Shown: piece by piece, positions 14,769 to 22,322 of the stretch
Position numbering within the stretch: the first letter of the stretch is position 1
Layout of the letters: every line of letters begins with the position of its first letter
Source: DTU036 sp964346475
GTDB lineage: Bacteria > Bacillota > Clostridia > Peptostreptococcales > Acidaminobacteraceae
Assembly: GCA_964346475.1 (NCBI GenBank)
Contig: CAYFUM010000024.1
Location: forward strand, 1 to 23,037
Reading direction: 5' to 3'
Length of the DNA: 23,037 nt
The notes under the pieces: generated by a model
What the model was told of the DNA's origin: nothing
Databases searched by the model: none
The model's input: the letters and a program-made list of their open reading frames with translations, nothing else
Translations under genes and position numbers: made by a program

Positions 14769-16577
14769 CTAAGTCAAGCCGTATTTTTTTAATTTTTCAT
14801 ACAAGCTGGCCTTGGAAATATCCAGCATCTCCATCATATCCTTTTTATCCCTTGTAATAGCCACAACTTCTTCGAAGATTCTCCTCTCAGCATCTTCCAT
14901 CCGGCCCCTGAGGCTAAAATCTCGTTTTTCAATCCTAGGAATATTTAGATGTTCAGGATATATAATATCGCCACCACAGACAACCATGGCCCTTTCGAGG
15001 ACATTTTCCAGCTCCCTTATATTACCAGGCCACTCATAATTAAGTATCTGCTTCATAGCAGAACCCGATATTTCCTTATTAACTATTGATAGCTGGTGGG
15101 CTAGCCTATCCATGATATGCTTTACCAGTGGATATAGGTCATCTCTTCTATCCCTAAGGCTAGGTATATCAATGGGAAAAACATTGAGTCTGAAATATAA
15201 ATCTTCTCTAAACCTACCCTCCTCAATTTCTCTTTGCAATTTTCTATTACTAGCAGCTATTATCCTGGCGTCAAGCCTCTTTGGCTGGCTAGAACCCAAG
15301 GGATAATATCTCTTATCCTGGATTACATGAAGGAGTTTTGACTGAATAAAAGGTGGGATTTCCGATATTTCATCAAGAAAGATAGTTCCACCCTGGGCCT
15401 GATCAAAGAAGCCCTCCTTACCCTGGGGAAGTGCCCCTGTAAAGGAGCCCCCCTTATAGCCAAAGAGCTCACTTTCAAAAAGAGTATGGGGTATACTACC
15501 ACAATTGACTTCAACGAAGGGCTTATCCTGGTCTCTAATGCCATGGATTTCCCTGGCAACCAGGGTCTTGCCTGTTCCATTTTCTCCTGTTATAAGCACA
15601 TTACTAGCTATGGCGCTGGCTCTACCTATTAGATATTTAATCTCCTTCATCCTGGGGGATATTCCAATAAGCTTATCTGAACCCTCAAAACTAGTCTCCT
15701 CTTTAATACTGAGGTTAAGGCTCTTTTCCAGGGCAGCCAAAATCAGGTTTCTTTCTTCCAATAAGCTCCTAAGTTTAGATGCATCCCTAAGATTTATAGA
15801 AACATAGACCTCTTTATCTATCTCCAGCCTGGCTAGGCTTGCAACTACCTGTCTCTGGTGAATTTCAAAAAGCCTAGCTTCTATTCGGGGTTTTTTTCCT
15901 TCAAGGACATCTCTTAGGCTTGAAAGAAAATCCCCCTGGCCAAATAAATCCCCGGCAAGAGAACTTAGGACTCCCTGGCTCTCGCCCTTGGCGCCCTTGG
16001 CCTGAAAGCTCGCTCCTCTTAAAAGATCACCTATCCCCTCTTTCCTATAGGAATAACCCTTGGTCTGGGCAAATTTTAATTTCCCCTGGGGGCTGAGCAC
16101 CACCATATGGCCAAAGCTATGCATATAACTTACATCATAGACCTGCTCATCAACCTCCAGGCGCAATAGCTTTGCTCCCATCAGGATACTGCTTCGTAAA
16201 TTAATACCAGAAATTCTGGCCTCCAGGCTAAGCTGCTCTACAGGTGTATCCTCAACAAAGACTTTATAATAAGGCCTAGCACCACCATAGGTAGCTAGTA
16301 CCAAAAGACTGGAGTTTTCTTTAATCCTCTGATCATAGATGCCAAGTACTTCCAGGTCCTGGCTAGTCAGCCTGCCATCATCAAGGCCTACAGCATTATC
16401 GGCAATTAAAACAATATCGCCCTTCTCCAGTCTGCCCTGGGGATGCACGAAGTTTACATCATAAATTATGCCTGTAATCTCCTTGGCCTTCCTATTAAAA
16501 ACCTGGATTCTCTCATGGCTATCTACTAAAATAAGTCCTTCTTCCAGAGAGTCTGCTAGCTTATCAAAGTTTTTCAT
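14769..16577 (-). CDS. Sigma-54-dependent enhancer-binding regulator (PAS - AAA+ - Fis HTH)
   Basis: A 602-residue transcription activator for RNA polymerase with sigma-54. Domains: a PAS-like sensor (about 7-45), then a long region (about 50-295) I cannot assign. The AAA+ domain follows, with Walker A GENGTGKT (331-338), sigma-54 contact loop GSFTGA (377-382), Walker B GGTIFLDE (396-403), REDLYFRLNVFPI (457-469) and WPGNIRELENV (516-526). A Fis-type helix-turn-helix ends the protein (about 563-600, DISKASLYEKLKKYG). The contact loop has Ser where Ala is usual. There is no response-regulator receiver, so it probably senses a small molecule. GGAG lies 7 nt before the ATG. It is divergent from lysA, which has a sigma-54 promoter, and upstream of the M55 gene. 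Confidence 0.93.
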   Translation of the reverse strand: MKNFDKLADSLEEGLILVDSHERIQVFNRKAKEITGIIYDVNFVHPQGRLEKGDIVLIADNAVGLDDGRLTSQDLEVLGIYDQRIKENSSLLVLATYGGARPYYKVFVEDTPVEQLSLEARISGINLRSSILMGAKLLRLEVDEQVYDVSYMHSFGHMVVLSPQGKLKFAQTKGYSYRKEGIGDLLRGASFQAKGAKGESQGVLSSLAGDLFGQGDFLSSLRDVLEGKKPRIEARLFEIHQRQVVASLARLEIDKEVYVSINLRDASKLRSLLEERNLILAALEKSLNLSIKEETSFEGSDKLIGISPRMKEIKYLIGRASAIASNVLITGENGTGKTLVAREIHGIRDQDKPFVEVNCGSIPHTLFESELFGYKGGSFTGALPQGKEGFFDQAQGGTIFLDEISEIPPFIQSKLLHVIQDKRYYPLGSSQPKRLDARIIAASNRKLQREIEEGRFREDLYFRLNVFPIDIPSLRDRRDDLYPLVKHIMDRLAHQLSIVNKEISGSAMKQILNYEWPGNIRELENVLERAMVVCGGDIIYPEHLNIPRIEKRDFSLRGRMEDAERRIFEEVVAITRDKKDMMEMLDISKASLYEKLKKYGLT

Positions 16578-16596
16578 TCTGTTTCTCCAAACTATT

Positions 16597-16612
16597 TTCT
16601 GAAATTCTGGAA
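16597..16612. promoter_or_regulatory. TTC/GAA half-site array, candidate upstream activator site
   Basis: TTCTGAAATTCTGGAA is two tandem 8-mers, TTCTGAAA and TTCTGGAA, and contains alternating TTC and GAA half-sites. It lies about 85-100 bp upstream of the predicted sigma-54 start of lysA, where enhancer sites are commonly found. Position and repetition support it; binding is inferred. Confidence 0.3.
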
Positions 16613-16622
16613 TCTAATTTTA

Positions 16623-16651
16623 ATTTTAAATTAATTGCCAGTGATTTTCAA
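16623..16651 (-). promoter_or_regulatory. Sigma-A promoter of the sigma-54 regulator gene
   Basis: Minus strand -35 TTGAAA (16646-16651), 17 bp, -10 TAAAAT (16623-16628), each 5 of 6 to consensus. The start near 16616 leaves about 38 nt before the ATG at 16577. Confidence 0.65.
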
Positions 16652-16662
16652 GGCTTTAATCA
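16642..16662. promoter_or_regulatory. Inverted repeat overlapping the regulator's -35 box
   Basis: TGATT (16642-16646) and AATCA (16658-16662) form a perfect repeat with an 11-bp spacer. It covers the -35 element of the regulator promoter and ends 8 bp before the sigma-54 -24 element of lysA. It could serve autoregulation; chance is not excluded. Confidence 0.3.
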
Positions 16663-16670
16663 GTTTTTCC

Positions 16671-16686
16671 GGGCACAAAACTTGCT
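16671..16686 (+). promoter_or_regulatory. Sigma-54 (-24/-12) promoter of lysA
   Basis: GGGCAC-AAAAC-TTGCT matches the TGGCAC-N5-TTGCW consensus at all but the first base, with the invariant GG and GC doublets exactly 12 bp apart. The start would fall near 16697, 28 nt before the lysA ATG. A sigma-54 activator gene is directly divergent, which strengthens the call. Confidence 0.8.
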
Positions 16687-16724
16687 TTATATTTATCAAT
16701 CACATAATTAGGAAAGAGGCTACT

Positions 16725-17996
16725 ATGATTAAAGATAATATTTTATACTGGGATGGCGTCAATTTAGAAGAGCTGGCCCATCGTTATGGTACCCCTCTCT
16801 ATGTCTACTCACTGAGCAAGATGCAGTCCCAGGTTGATAAAATCAAGAGCGCTTTTACAGACAAATACCCCAAGAGCAGGATTGCCTACGCTGGTAAGGC
16901 CTTTTTAAACAAGGCTATGGTGGGCTTTGTAAAAAATCAGGGACTCTGTCTTGATGTGGTCTCTGGTGGAGAGCTCCAGCTCGCTCTGGATGCTGGCATG
17001 GATCCCGGGGACATTGAATTCAACGGCAACAATAAGCTAGACCAGGAGATTAAACTGGCTATGGAGAATAGGGTAGGACGTATTATCATTGATGCCCAGC
17101 AGGAACTGGAGATAATTGAAAAGTACAGTAGGCTTTATAACTATAGGGTACCGGTCCTACTAAGGATCACACCCGGCATATCAATTGATAGCCATGAGTA
17201 TATTGTCACCGGGAGAAAGGACTCAAAGTTTGGATTCCCCCTGGAAGAGGGTCTACTGGAAGTAATAGAGAAATGTCAAAACTCTCTCTATATGGATTTT
17301 TATGGTTTCCACTTCCACCTGGGTAGCCAGCTTATGGACCCAACTATCTATCTAGAAGCTCTAGACCTACTTTTTTCCTTCATAGACAAGCATCTTGCAA
17401 GTAGTGTGATTAAGGAACTTAACATAGGTGGGGGCTTTGGAATAAACTATTTACCCCAGGACCAGGCCCTGGCCTTTGAGGACTTCTTTGATCCAGTCCT
17501 TGAGAAAATACGCAGCTACTTTGATGACAAGGGATATCTTCCTACCCTTGTGAGTGAACCTGGAAGGAGCATCGTAGGTGAAGCTGGCCTTAGCCTTTAT
17601 GAAGTGGGCTCTATTAAAACCCTGGAGGGTATCCGCACCAATGTGGCGGTTAATGGAGGTATGAGCGACAATATAAGACCAGCTCTCTACCAGGCGCTCT
17701 ACCACGGCGCCCTGGTCTCCAAAATGGACCAGCCAGCTAGTCAAAATTACACCATTGTAGGCAAATGCTGTGAGTCAGGAGACATCCTCATTAGAGATAT
17801 CAAACTCCCCCCAGTAGAAAGTGGCGATATCCTGGCTATTTTTTCAACAGGTGCCTATGGCTACAGCATGGCTAGTAATTACAACCTCCTACCAAAGCCT
17901 GGCATTGTCTGGCTCAAGGAGGGCAAGGACTACCTGGTCACTAAACCTCAGACCATTGAACAAATCTATCAAAATGATCTTTCCTTTCCTCTTTAA
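16725..17996 (+). CDS. lysA: Diaminopimelate decarboxylase
   Basis: PLP-dependent fold-type III decarboxylase turning meso-diaminopimelate into L-lysine; 423 residues, the usual length. PLP lysine Lys58 sits in AYAGKAF, the glycine-rich phosphate loop is GGGFG (235-239), and FHFHLGSQ lies at 195-202. The acid-binding EPGRSIVGEAG is at 278-288, and the CESGD motif (349-353) marks true DAP decarboxylases against ornithine/arginine relatives. The frame is open 30 codons further upstream, but that part would span the sigma-54 promoter. The ATG at 16725, with GAGG 5 nt before it, is therefore preferred. Control by sigma-54 is unusual for a lysine biosynthetic gene and suggests an inducible role in DAP use. 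Confidence 0.94.
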   Translation: MIKDNILYWDGVNLEELAHRYGTPLYVYSLSKMQSQVDKIKSAFTDKYPKSRIAYAGKAFLNKAMVGFVKNQGLCLDVVSGGELQLALDAGMDPGDIEFNGNNKLDQEIKLAMENRVGRIIIDAQQELEIIEKYSRLYNYRVPVLLRITPGISIDSHEYIVTGRKDSKFGFPLEEGLLEVIEKCQNSLYMDFYGFHFHLGSQLMDPTIYLEALDLLFSFIDKHLASSVIKELNIGGGFGINYLPQDQALAFEDFFDPVLEKIRSYFDDKGYLPTLVSEPGRSIVGEAGLSLYEVGSIKTLEGIRTNVAVNGGMSDNIRPALYQALYHGALVSKMDQPASQNYTIVGKCCESGDILIRDIKLPPVESGDILAIFSTGAYGYSMASNYNLLPKPGIVWLKEGKDYLVTKPQTIEQIYQNDLSFPL

Positions 17997-18000
17997 AAAT

Positions 18001-18031
18001 GGGAGTGTTTATCACTCCCCCTTTTATTTTT
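18001..18031 (+). terminator. Bidirectional terminator between lysA and the M20 gene
   Basis: Perfect stem GGGAGTG (18001-18007) / CACTCCC (18013-18019), loop TTTAT. T-rich sequence follows on the plus strand (CCTTTTATTTTT) and ATTTTT on the minus strand, so it can end both lysA and the convergent M20 gene. Confidence 0.88.
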
Positions 18032-19177
18032 CTAAGTAGTTAGCCCTTTAAAAAGCTCCCACTGGAATCTTAGGCCCACCTCCAAGGCCTTTTCATCAGC
18101 CTCAAATTTCTCATGATGAATTGGATAGTTTTTTCTTCCCCTTATACCCGTTCCAAGAAAATAATAGCTCCCTGGAGTTTCTCTAGATAGAAAGGCAAAG
18201 TCGTCGGCCCCCATGCTGGGCACTTCAAACTCCACCGTATTTTCTTCACCAAGAATCTCTTTAGCTAGAGGTAGAATTTTATTATGCAGGTCCTGGTCAT
18301 TGACTAGGGCTGGATAGCCCCTATCAAAACTCATTTCTATCCTGGCACCGTGGGCCAGAGAAATTCCCTGACAGAGCTTATCTAGCATAGCCTCAATCTC
18401 ATCCATTACAGAGCACTCCAGGGCCCTTACAGTACCCTCTATCTCTACATGGTTAGAAATGATATTGTTCTTTGTTCCTCCCCTTATACTGCCCAGGGAA
18501 ATCACAGCAGGAACCAGAGGAGATAACCTTCTGCTTATTAGGCTTTGAATCTCAGTAATTAGATAGCCGCTAACGGCAATGGCATCGACACTTAGGTGGG
18601 GATAGGCCCCATGCCCTGAAACTCCCCTGACCTTTATTTTTAAAATAGCTGTAGCTGCATTTATTGCTGAGGATTTAAAGCCTAACTCTCCAGTGTAAAG
18701 ATGGGGAGCCACGTGAAGACCCAGTACGTAATCAACAGGGGGATTTTTAAGAGCTCCTTTTTTTACCATATAGTCGGCACCACCTATGGTTTCTTCTGCA
18801 GGTTGGAAGAGAACTTTAAGAGTACCCACCATTTCTTCCTGCCTATCCTTGGCTATTTTTAATAAAAACAGGTGTATAGCTGTATGGATATCATGGCCAC
18901 AGGCATGCATAACCCCTGGGTTTTGTGATTTAAAGGGGAGGTCTGTGGCCTCCTCAATAGGTAGAGCATCAATATCAGCTCTATAGGCCAAAACCCTACC
19001 AGGCCCTCCCTCTACCCAGGCAACTATGCCCAGGTTATCGTAGACTAGATAGTCTATACCCCACTCCTTGAGTTTTTCTTCAATTCTCCTGGAGGTTTCA
19101 AATTCCCTTTCACTGAGCTCGGGATGGGCATGGAGTAGCCTATAAAAATCCCTCATTTCTTTAAAATATCCTTCCAA
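18032..19177 (-). CDS. M20 family metallopeptidase / amidohydrolase (hippurate hydrolase-like)
   Basis: Zinc amidohydrolase of the M20D group (381 residues), which removes acyl groups from N-acyl amino acids; relatives include hippurate hydrolase and N-acetyl-DAP deacetylase. Visible motifs: HAHPELS (16-22), YRADIDALPI (65-74), MHACGHDIHTA (90-100, with the metal-site Cys93 and His95), QPAEE (125-129), LHVAP, a dimerisation-domain block VSGHGAYPHLSVDAI, and GADDFAF near the C-terminus. The start is TTG at 19175-19177, supported by AGGAG 6 nt upstream; the next ATG is 7 codons in and lacks a well-spaced site. It overlaps the 3' end of alr by 17 bp, so translation is coupled. The substrate is unknown; with alr and lysA nearby, an N-acyl-DAP or N-acyl-amino-acid is a reasonable guess. 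Confidence 0.88.
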   Translation of the reverse strand: MEGYFKEMRDFYRLLHAHPELSEREFETSRRIEEKLKEWGIDYLVYDNLGIVAWVEGGPGRVLAYRADIDALPIEEATDLPFKSQNPGVMHACGHDIHTAIHLFLLKIAKDRQEEMVGTLKVLFQPAEETIGGADYMVKKGALKNPPVDYVLGLHVAPHLYTGELGFKSSAINAATAILKIKVRGVSGHGAYPHLSVDAIAVSGYLITEIQSLISRRLSPLVPAVISLGSIRGGTKNNIISNHVEIEGTVRALECSVMDEIEAMLDKLCQGISLAHGARIEMSFDRGYPALVNDQDLHNKILPLAKEILGEENTVEFEVPSMGADDFAFLSRETPGSYYFLGTGIRGRKNYPIHHEKFEADEKALEVGLRFQWELFKGLTT

Positions 19178-20306
19178 CTTCCTCTCCTAACAACTCATCG
19201 ACTAAGAGTTTTTTATTGTTTTTGAAGTAGACCCTGGGTAGCCTAGGGGCCAGGTGACTAATAATGTCATTTTTATTAGTCTCTAAAATTCCCGCAATAT
19301 CCTCTAGGCTCATTTCCCCTTGGAGGCCTGGTCCAAAGATTACCGCCTCATCACCAAGCTCTACTCCTTCAATTTCACTGACATCAATGCTAAGTACGTC
19401 CATGCAAATCTTACCTACTATAGCTGCTTTTTTTCCTCTTACAAGCACATAGCCCCTATTGCTAAGAGCCCTGGGAAAGCCATCGGCGTAGCCCAGGGGA
19501 AGCTGGGCGATAAGGCTCTTCTTAGAGGCCCTCCAGCTATAATCATAACCCACTCCCTGGCCCTCCTCAACCTCTACCAAATGGCAGATCCTACTTCTAA
19601 GGCTAGCAATGGGGTTTACTCCGATCTCTCTTCTAAAGGAGCGAAGACCAAAGAGTAGGGCTCCTGGCCTTAGTCTATCCAGCAGGTAGCTGGGATGGTT
19701 GATAGAAGCAATGCTATCAGCTATATGGGCCTTTAGATCCAGTCCCCTTCCTCTTAGCTCTTCAACAAAGCTTATAAATCTTTTAAACTGGAGCTCATCC
19801 TCCTCATCACTGGTAAGTGAAAGATGACTATAAATGCCCAGCATTTCCAGTCCCTGGCTATGGAGTTCAATGATTTCATCTAGGCTCTTACTAGTATCAG
19901 GAAAACCGAAGCGATGAAAGCCTGTATCAATCTTTAACTCAGCCCGGGCTTTTTTACCCAGCTTTTTTGCCTCTTCCAGCAGCTCTTTACCGGCTCTAAA
20001 GCTCCCTATGGACTGGACCAAACCGGCATCTAATAATTCTTTGTAGAGATGCCTGGGACTGGGCGTTAGAATCAAAATATCTGAATCCAAACTCTTCCTA
20101 AGTTCCAGGGCCTCATTTAAAAAGGCAACAGCAAAATAGTCTATCCCCTCCTCTCTGAGGGCCTGGGCCATGACCCCTGCTCCATGACCATAGGCATTGG
20201 CCTTTAAGACTGCCAGGATCTGCCTATCCCCCCATTCCCTCTTTAAAATCTTCATATTGCTGGAGAAAAGATCTAAGTCAATATGTAAATAAGTGTCCCT
20301 ATACAT
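19161..20306 (-). CDS. alr: Alanine racemase
   Basis: PLP-dependent racemase interconverting L- and D-alanine, needed for peptidoglycan and also able to channel D-alanine into catabolism; 381 residues, normal length. PLP lysine Lys35 lies in VLKANAYGHG (33-42), catalytic tyrosine Tyr254 in GVGYDYSW (251-258), with GYADGFPR (272-279) and GKICMDVLSID (298-308). HLSLTSDEED (161-170) corresponds to the family SHFA region. AGGAGG lies 4 nt before the ATG and is itself directly preceded by the T-run of a hairpin (20317-20364), so expression may be gated. It overlaps the M20 gene downstream. The assignment is secure. Confidence 0.95.
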   Translation of the reverse strand: MYRDTYLHIDLDLFSSNMKILKREWGDRQILAVLKANAYGHGAGVMAQALREEGIDYFAVAFLNEALELRKSLDSDILILTPSPRHLYKELLDAGLVQSIGSFRAGKELLEEAKKLGKKARAELKIDTGFHRFGFPDTSKSLDEIIELHSQGLEMLGIYSHLSLTSDEEDELQFKRFISFVEELRGRGLDLKAHIADSIASINHPSYLLDRLRPGALLFGLRSFRREIGVNPIASLRSRICHLVEVEEGQGVGYDYSWRASKKSLIAQLPLGYADGFPRALSNRGYVLVRGKKAAIVGKICMDVLSIDVSEIEGVELGDEAVIFGPGLQGEMSLEDIAGILETNKNDIISHLAPRLPRVYFKNNKKLLVDELLGEEVGRIF

Positions 20307-20316
20307 AATACCTCCT

Positions 20317-20364
20317 AAAAAAACACTACAACTATTTTAACACTAAAAAAGTAATAGTTGTAGT
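20317..20364 (-). terminator. Terminator-like hairpin directly in front of the alr ribosome site
   Basis: Perfect 12-bp inverted repeat ACTACAACTATT (20325-20336) / AATAGTTGTAGT (20353-20364) with a 16-nt loop. On the minus strand it is followed by G and seven T (20317-20323), then immediately by AGGAGG of alr. It sits 11 nt after the metallophosphoesterase stop. It reads as that gene's terminator, or as an attenuator for alr. Confidence 0.7.
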
Positions 20365-20375
20365 ATTTAAATGTG

Positions 20376-21080
20376 CTATTTGATAATTAATACCTCTACA
20401 GGGTTTAAAAATCTTATAGGCAAAAAGGTGTTACCAAGGCCCGAACTTATAAGTAGTTTTTTATCACCTAGCTCATAGAGTCCCTTGTGGTAGTTCGGAA
20501 AAAACTTCTGGTCAGGGACATAGAAGGTCTTGATAAAGGGAAAACGCACCATGCCACCATGGGTGTGACCACAGAGATAAAGACCAGGGAGGTCTCCATT
20601 TAATGCATCCACAGGATTGTGGCAGAGATAGAGATCTGCCTGGACCGTGGCCTGGTTCCCATAGCCAATACCCGCAAGGCTAAGGCCTCCAAGAGCTACT
20701 TTTTTTCCTTCTAGACCCAGAGCCCCCAGGCTTGCCATTTGGCTCTCTAAGAGCTCTCTATCGGGAGCACCACTTTCATGGTTGCCATGAACATAGTAGA
20801 TTTGAATATTAAAACTAGCCAAAAGTTCCAGCAGCCTCCTGGTATTCTTATAGCCTCCTCTGCGGTCTATTAGATCTCCAAGCAAAAGGATGGCGCTGGG
20901 ATTTTCTCTTTCAATAATCCCTTCCAGCCTCCCAAATGAAATAAACCCATTATTATGAAAATCACTTATAACAAGGAATTTCTCTCCCCTAATCGGCAGA
21001 AGCTCATAGCGTCTCACCTTCAAAGCCCTCTGGGGATAAAGCAGGAGAAGAAAAATCGCTAATAAAAAATATCCAGTCAT
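20376..21080 (-). CDS. Membrane-anchored metallophosphoesterase
   Basis: A 234-residue calcineurin-like phosphoesterase of the YkuE/YaeI-like type. An N-terminal membrane segment (about 3-16) anchors it. Dimetal motifs in order: SDFHNNG (Asp40, His42), LGDLIDRRGG (Asp69), VHGNHESG (Asn100, His101), LCHNP, and GHTHGG near the C-terminus. It is somewhat shorter than the usual 260-290 residues but retains the full motif set. AGGTG before the ATG overlaps the stop codon of a damaged upstream frame, suggesting it was second in an operon. Relatives include UDP-2,3-diacylglucosamine hydrolases and phospholipid phosphatases; the substrate here is unknown. Confidence 0.88.
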   Translation of the reverse strand: MTGYFLLAIFLLLLYPQRALKVRRYELLPIRGEKFLVISDFHNNGFISFGRLEGIIERENPSAILLLGDLIDRRGGYKNTRRLLELLASFNIQIYYVHGNHESGAPDRELLESQMASLGALGLEGKKVALGGLSLAGIGYGNQATVQADLYLCHNPVDALNGDLPGLYLCGHTHGGMVRFPFIKTFYVPDQKFFPNYHKGLYELGDKKLLISSGLGNTFLPIRFLNPVEVLIIK

Positions 21081-21088
21081 ATCTTCAC

Positions 21089-21400
21089 CTAGAGTCGAGC
21101 ACCTTTCTGGTCTATATTTGTCAAGGTAAAATCGAGAATTTCATACCCTTTTTTACTTCTAATATATTTTATCACAAAGTTCCCCTGGATGCTTGCCTCA
21201 CCTTAGAAAGACATCTCATAATCACCTTGGTTTCTCAAAAGAAGACCACAGACTCCTCCAGGCTATAATTGCTAGAAAAAAGATCCTGGTATAGCCTATT
21301 TAATGCTTCCACCCAAAAATAAAAGTTCTTCATGCTTATAGCTCTTTCAAGGGGGTATCAGCTTTAAGTACATAGAATTAAAGAAAAGATAGAAGGATTC
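21089..21400 (-). pseudogene. Disrupted unknown reading frame beside the assembly gap
   Basis: Not recognised. Three protein-like stretches follow each other on the minus strand. ESFYLFFNSMYLKLIP runs from 21400 to about 21352. The second, about 21358 to 21245, contains MKNFYFWVEALNRLYQDLF and SSNYSLEESV in another frame. The third returns to the first frame with LLLRNQGDYEMSF, a TAA at 21203-21205, then GEASIQGNFVIKYIRSKKG and further residues to a TAG at 21089-21091. Joining them needs two single-base shifts (one at a run of five C near 21350) and one stop change. The final stop touches the ribosome site of the metallophosphoesterase. It could be a decayed gene or low-quality contig-end sequence. 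Confidence 0.35.
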
Positions 21401-21500
21401 NNNNNNNNNNNNNNNNNNNNNNNNNNNNNNNNNNNNNNNNNNNNNNNNNNNNNNNNNNNNNNNNNNNNNNNNNNNNNNNNNNNNNNNNNNNNNNNNNNNN
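21401..21500. other. Assembly gap (100 N)
   Basis: Exactly 100 undefined bases, the usual placeholder for a scaffold join of unknown size. The 5' end of the isocitrate lyase-family gene and the upstream part of the disrupted minus-strand frame are lost here. Confidence 0.98.
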
Positions 21501-22314
21501 GACAAAGGCAAAAAGCAAAACTCTTTCAGGACATGCATAGGAAGGAGGAGACTTTTATACTAGCTAACGCCTGGGATTTGGCCAGCGCCTATATCTTTGA
21601 AAAAGCTGGTTTTCCAGTAATAGCAACCACCAGTGCTGGAGTTGCCCACTCTTTGGGCCTTGCCGATGGCAAAAACTGGACCTAGAGGACCTAATCTACC
21701 TAGTTAAACTTATAAACAGGAGAATTGACATTCCCCTATCAGTAGACTTTGAAAGAGGCTTTGGAGAAAGTCCCAGTGAAGTAAAAGCCAGCGTGAAAAG
21801 GATTTTAGAAGCAGGCGCTGTAGGTCTAAATATTGAAGACAGTAGGGAAGATGGTAGCCTCGGTCCCAAGGAAGCGATGGTAGAAAAGCTCAAGGCTGTA
21901 AAGGAACTTAAAGAAGAGCTTGATCTAGACTTTGTAATAAACGCTCGTATAGACACCTACCTGATAAACCAAGAAGAAAGCAGTAAAAAACTAGATGAGA
22001 CCTTAGATAGGGCTAAAGCCTATCTAGAAGCTGGAGCCGATTGTATTTTTGTACCAGGGTCAATTGAGGAAGACACTCAGAAAATCCTAGCCAGTGAAAT
22101 ACCCGGACCCCTTAACCTTCTTCTTACAAACAAAACCTATGATTTAGAAAATCTAAATAAACTGGGAGTAAAAAGGCTAAGCATTGGCTCAGCCCTTGCT
22201 CGCTGGAGCTATGGACAGGTTGTAGACCTTGCTAAACTCCTAAAAGCCGGTGACACCGATAGGATGCGAAAAACAAGCTTTAGCCTTGCATCCTCCAACG
22301 AATTTTTCAAATAA
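21501..22314 (+). pseudogene. Isocitrate lyase/PEP mutase family protein, 5' partial and frameshifted
   Basis: Member of the isocitrate lyase/phosphoenolpyruvate mutase superfamily (C-C or C-P bond lyases, Mg-dependent). The frame begins at the gap edge with QRQKAKLFQDMH from 21503, close to the usual N-terminus, so only a few residues seem lost. It continues through LANAWDLASAYIFEKAG and TTSAGVAHSLGLADG, then hits TAG at 21683. Inserting one G near 21679 (Trp-Asp-Leu-Glu-Asp) restores the frame, which runs on through SVDFERGFGE and GLNIEDSREDG to a stop at 22312-22314. The repaired length, about 271 residues plus the start, is normal for the family. A sequencing error close to the gap is as likely as real inactivation. 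Substrate unknown. Confidence 0.8.
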
Positions 22315-22322
22315 TTCCCTGG

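Noticed and set aside
16635..16724. 30-codon N-terminal extension of lysA
   Set aside because: It would span the sigma-54 promoter and lacks a ribosome site; the ATG at 16725 gives the normal family start.
21234..21333. 32-codon minus-strand frame starting MKNFYFW as a separate small gene
   Set aside because: No good ribosome site, and the coding-like signal continues beyond both ends in another frame, so a disrupted larger gene is more likely.
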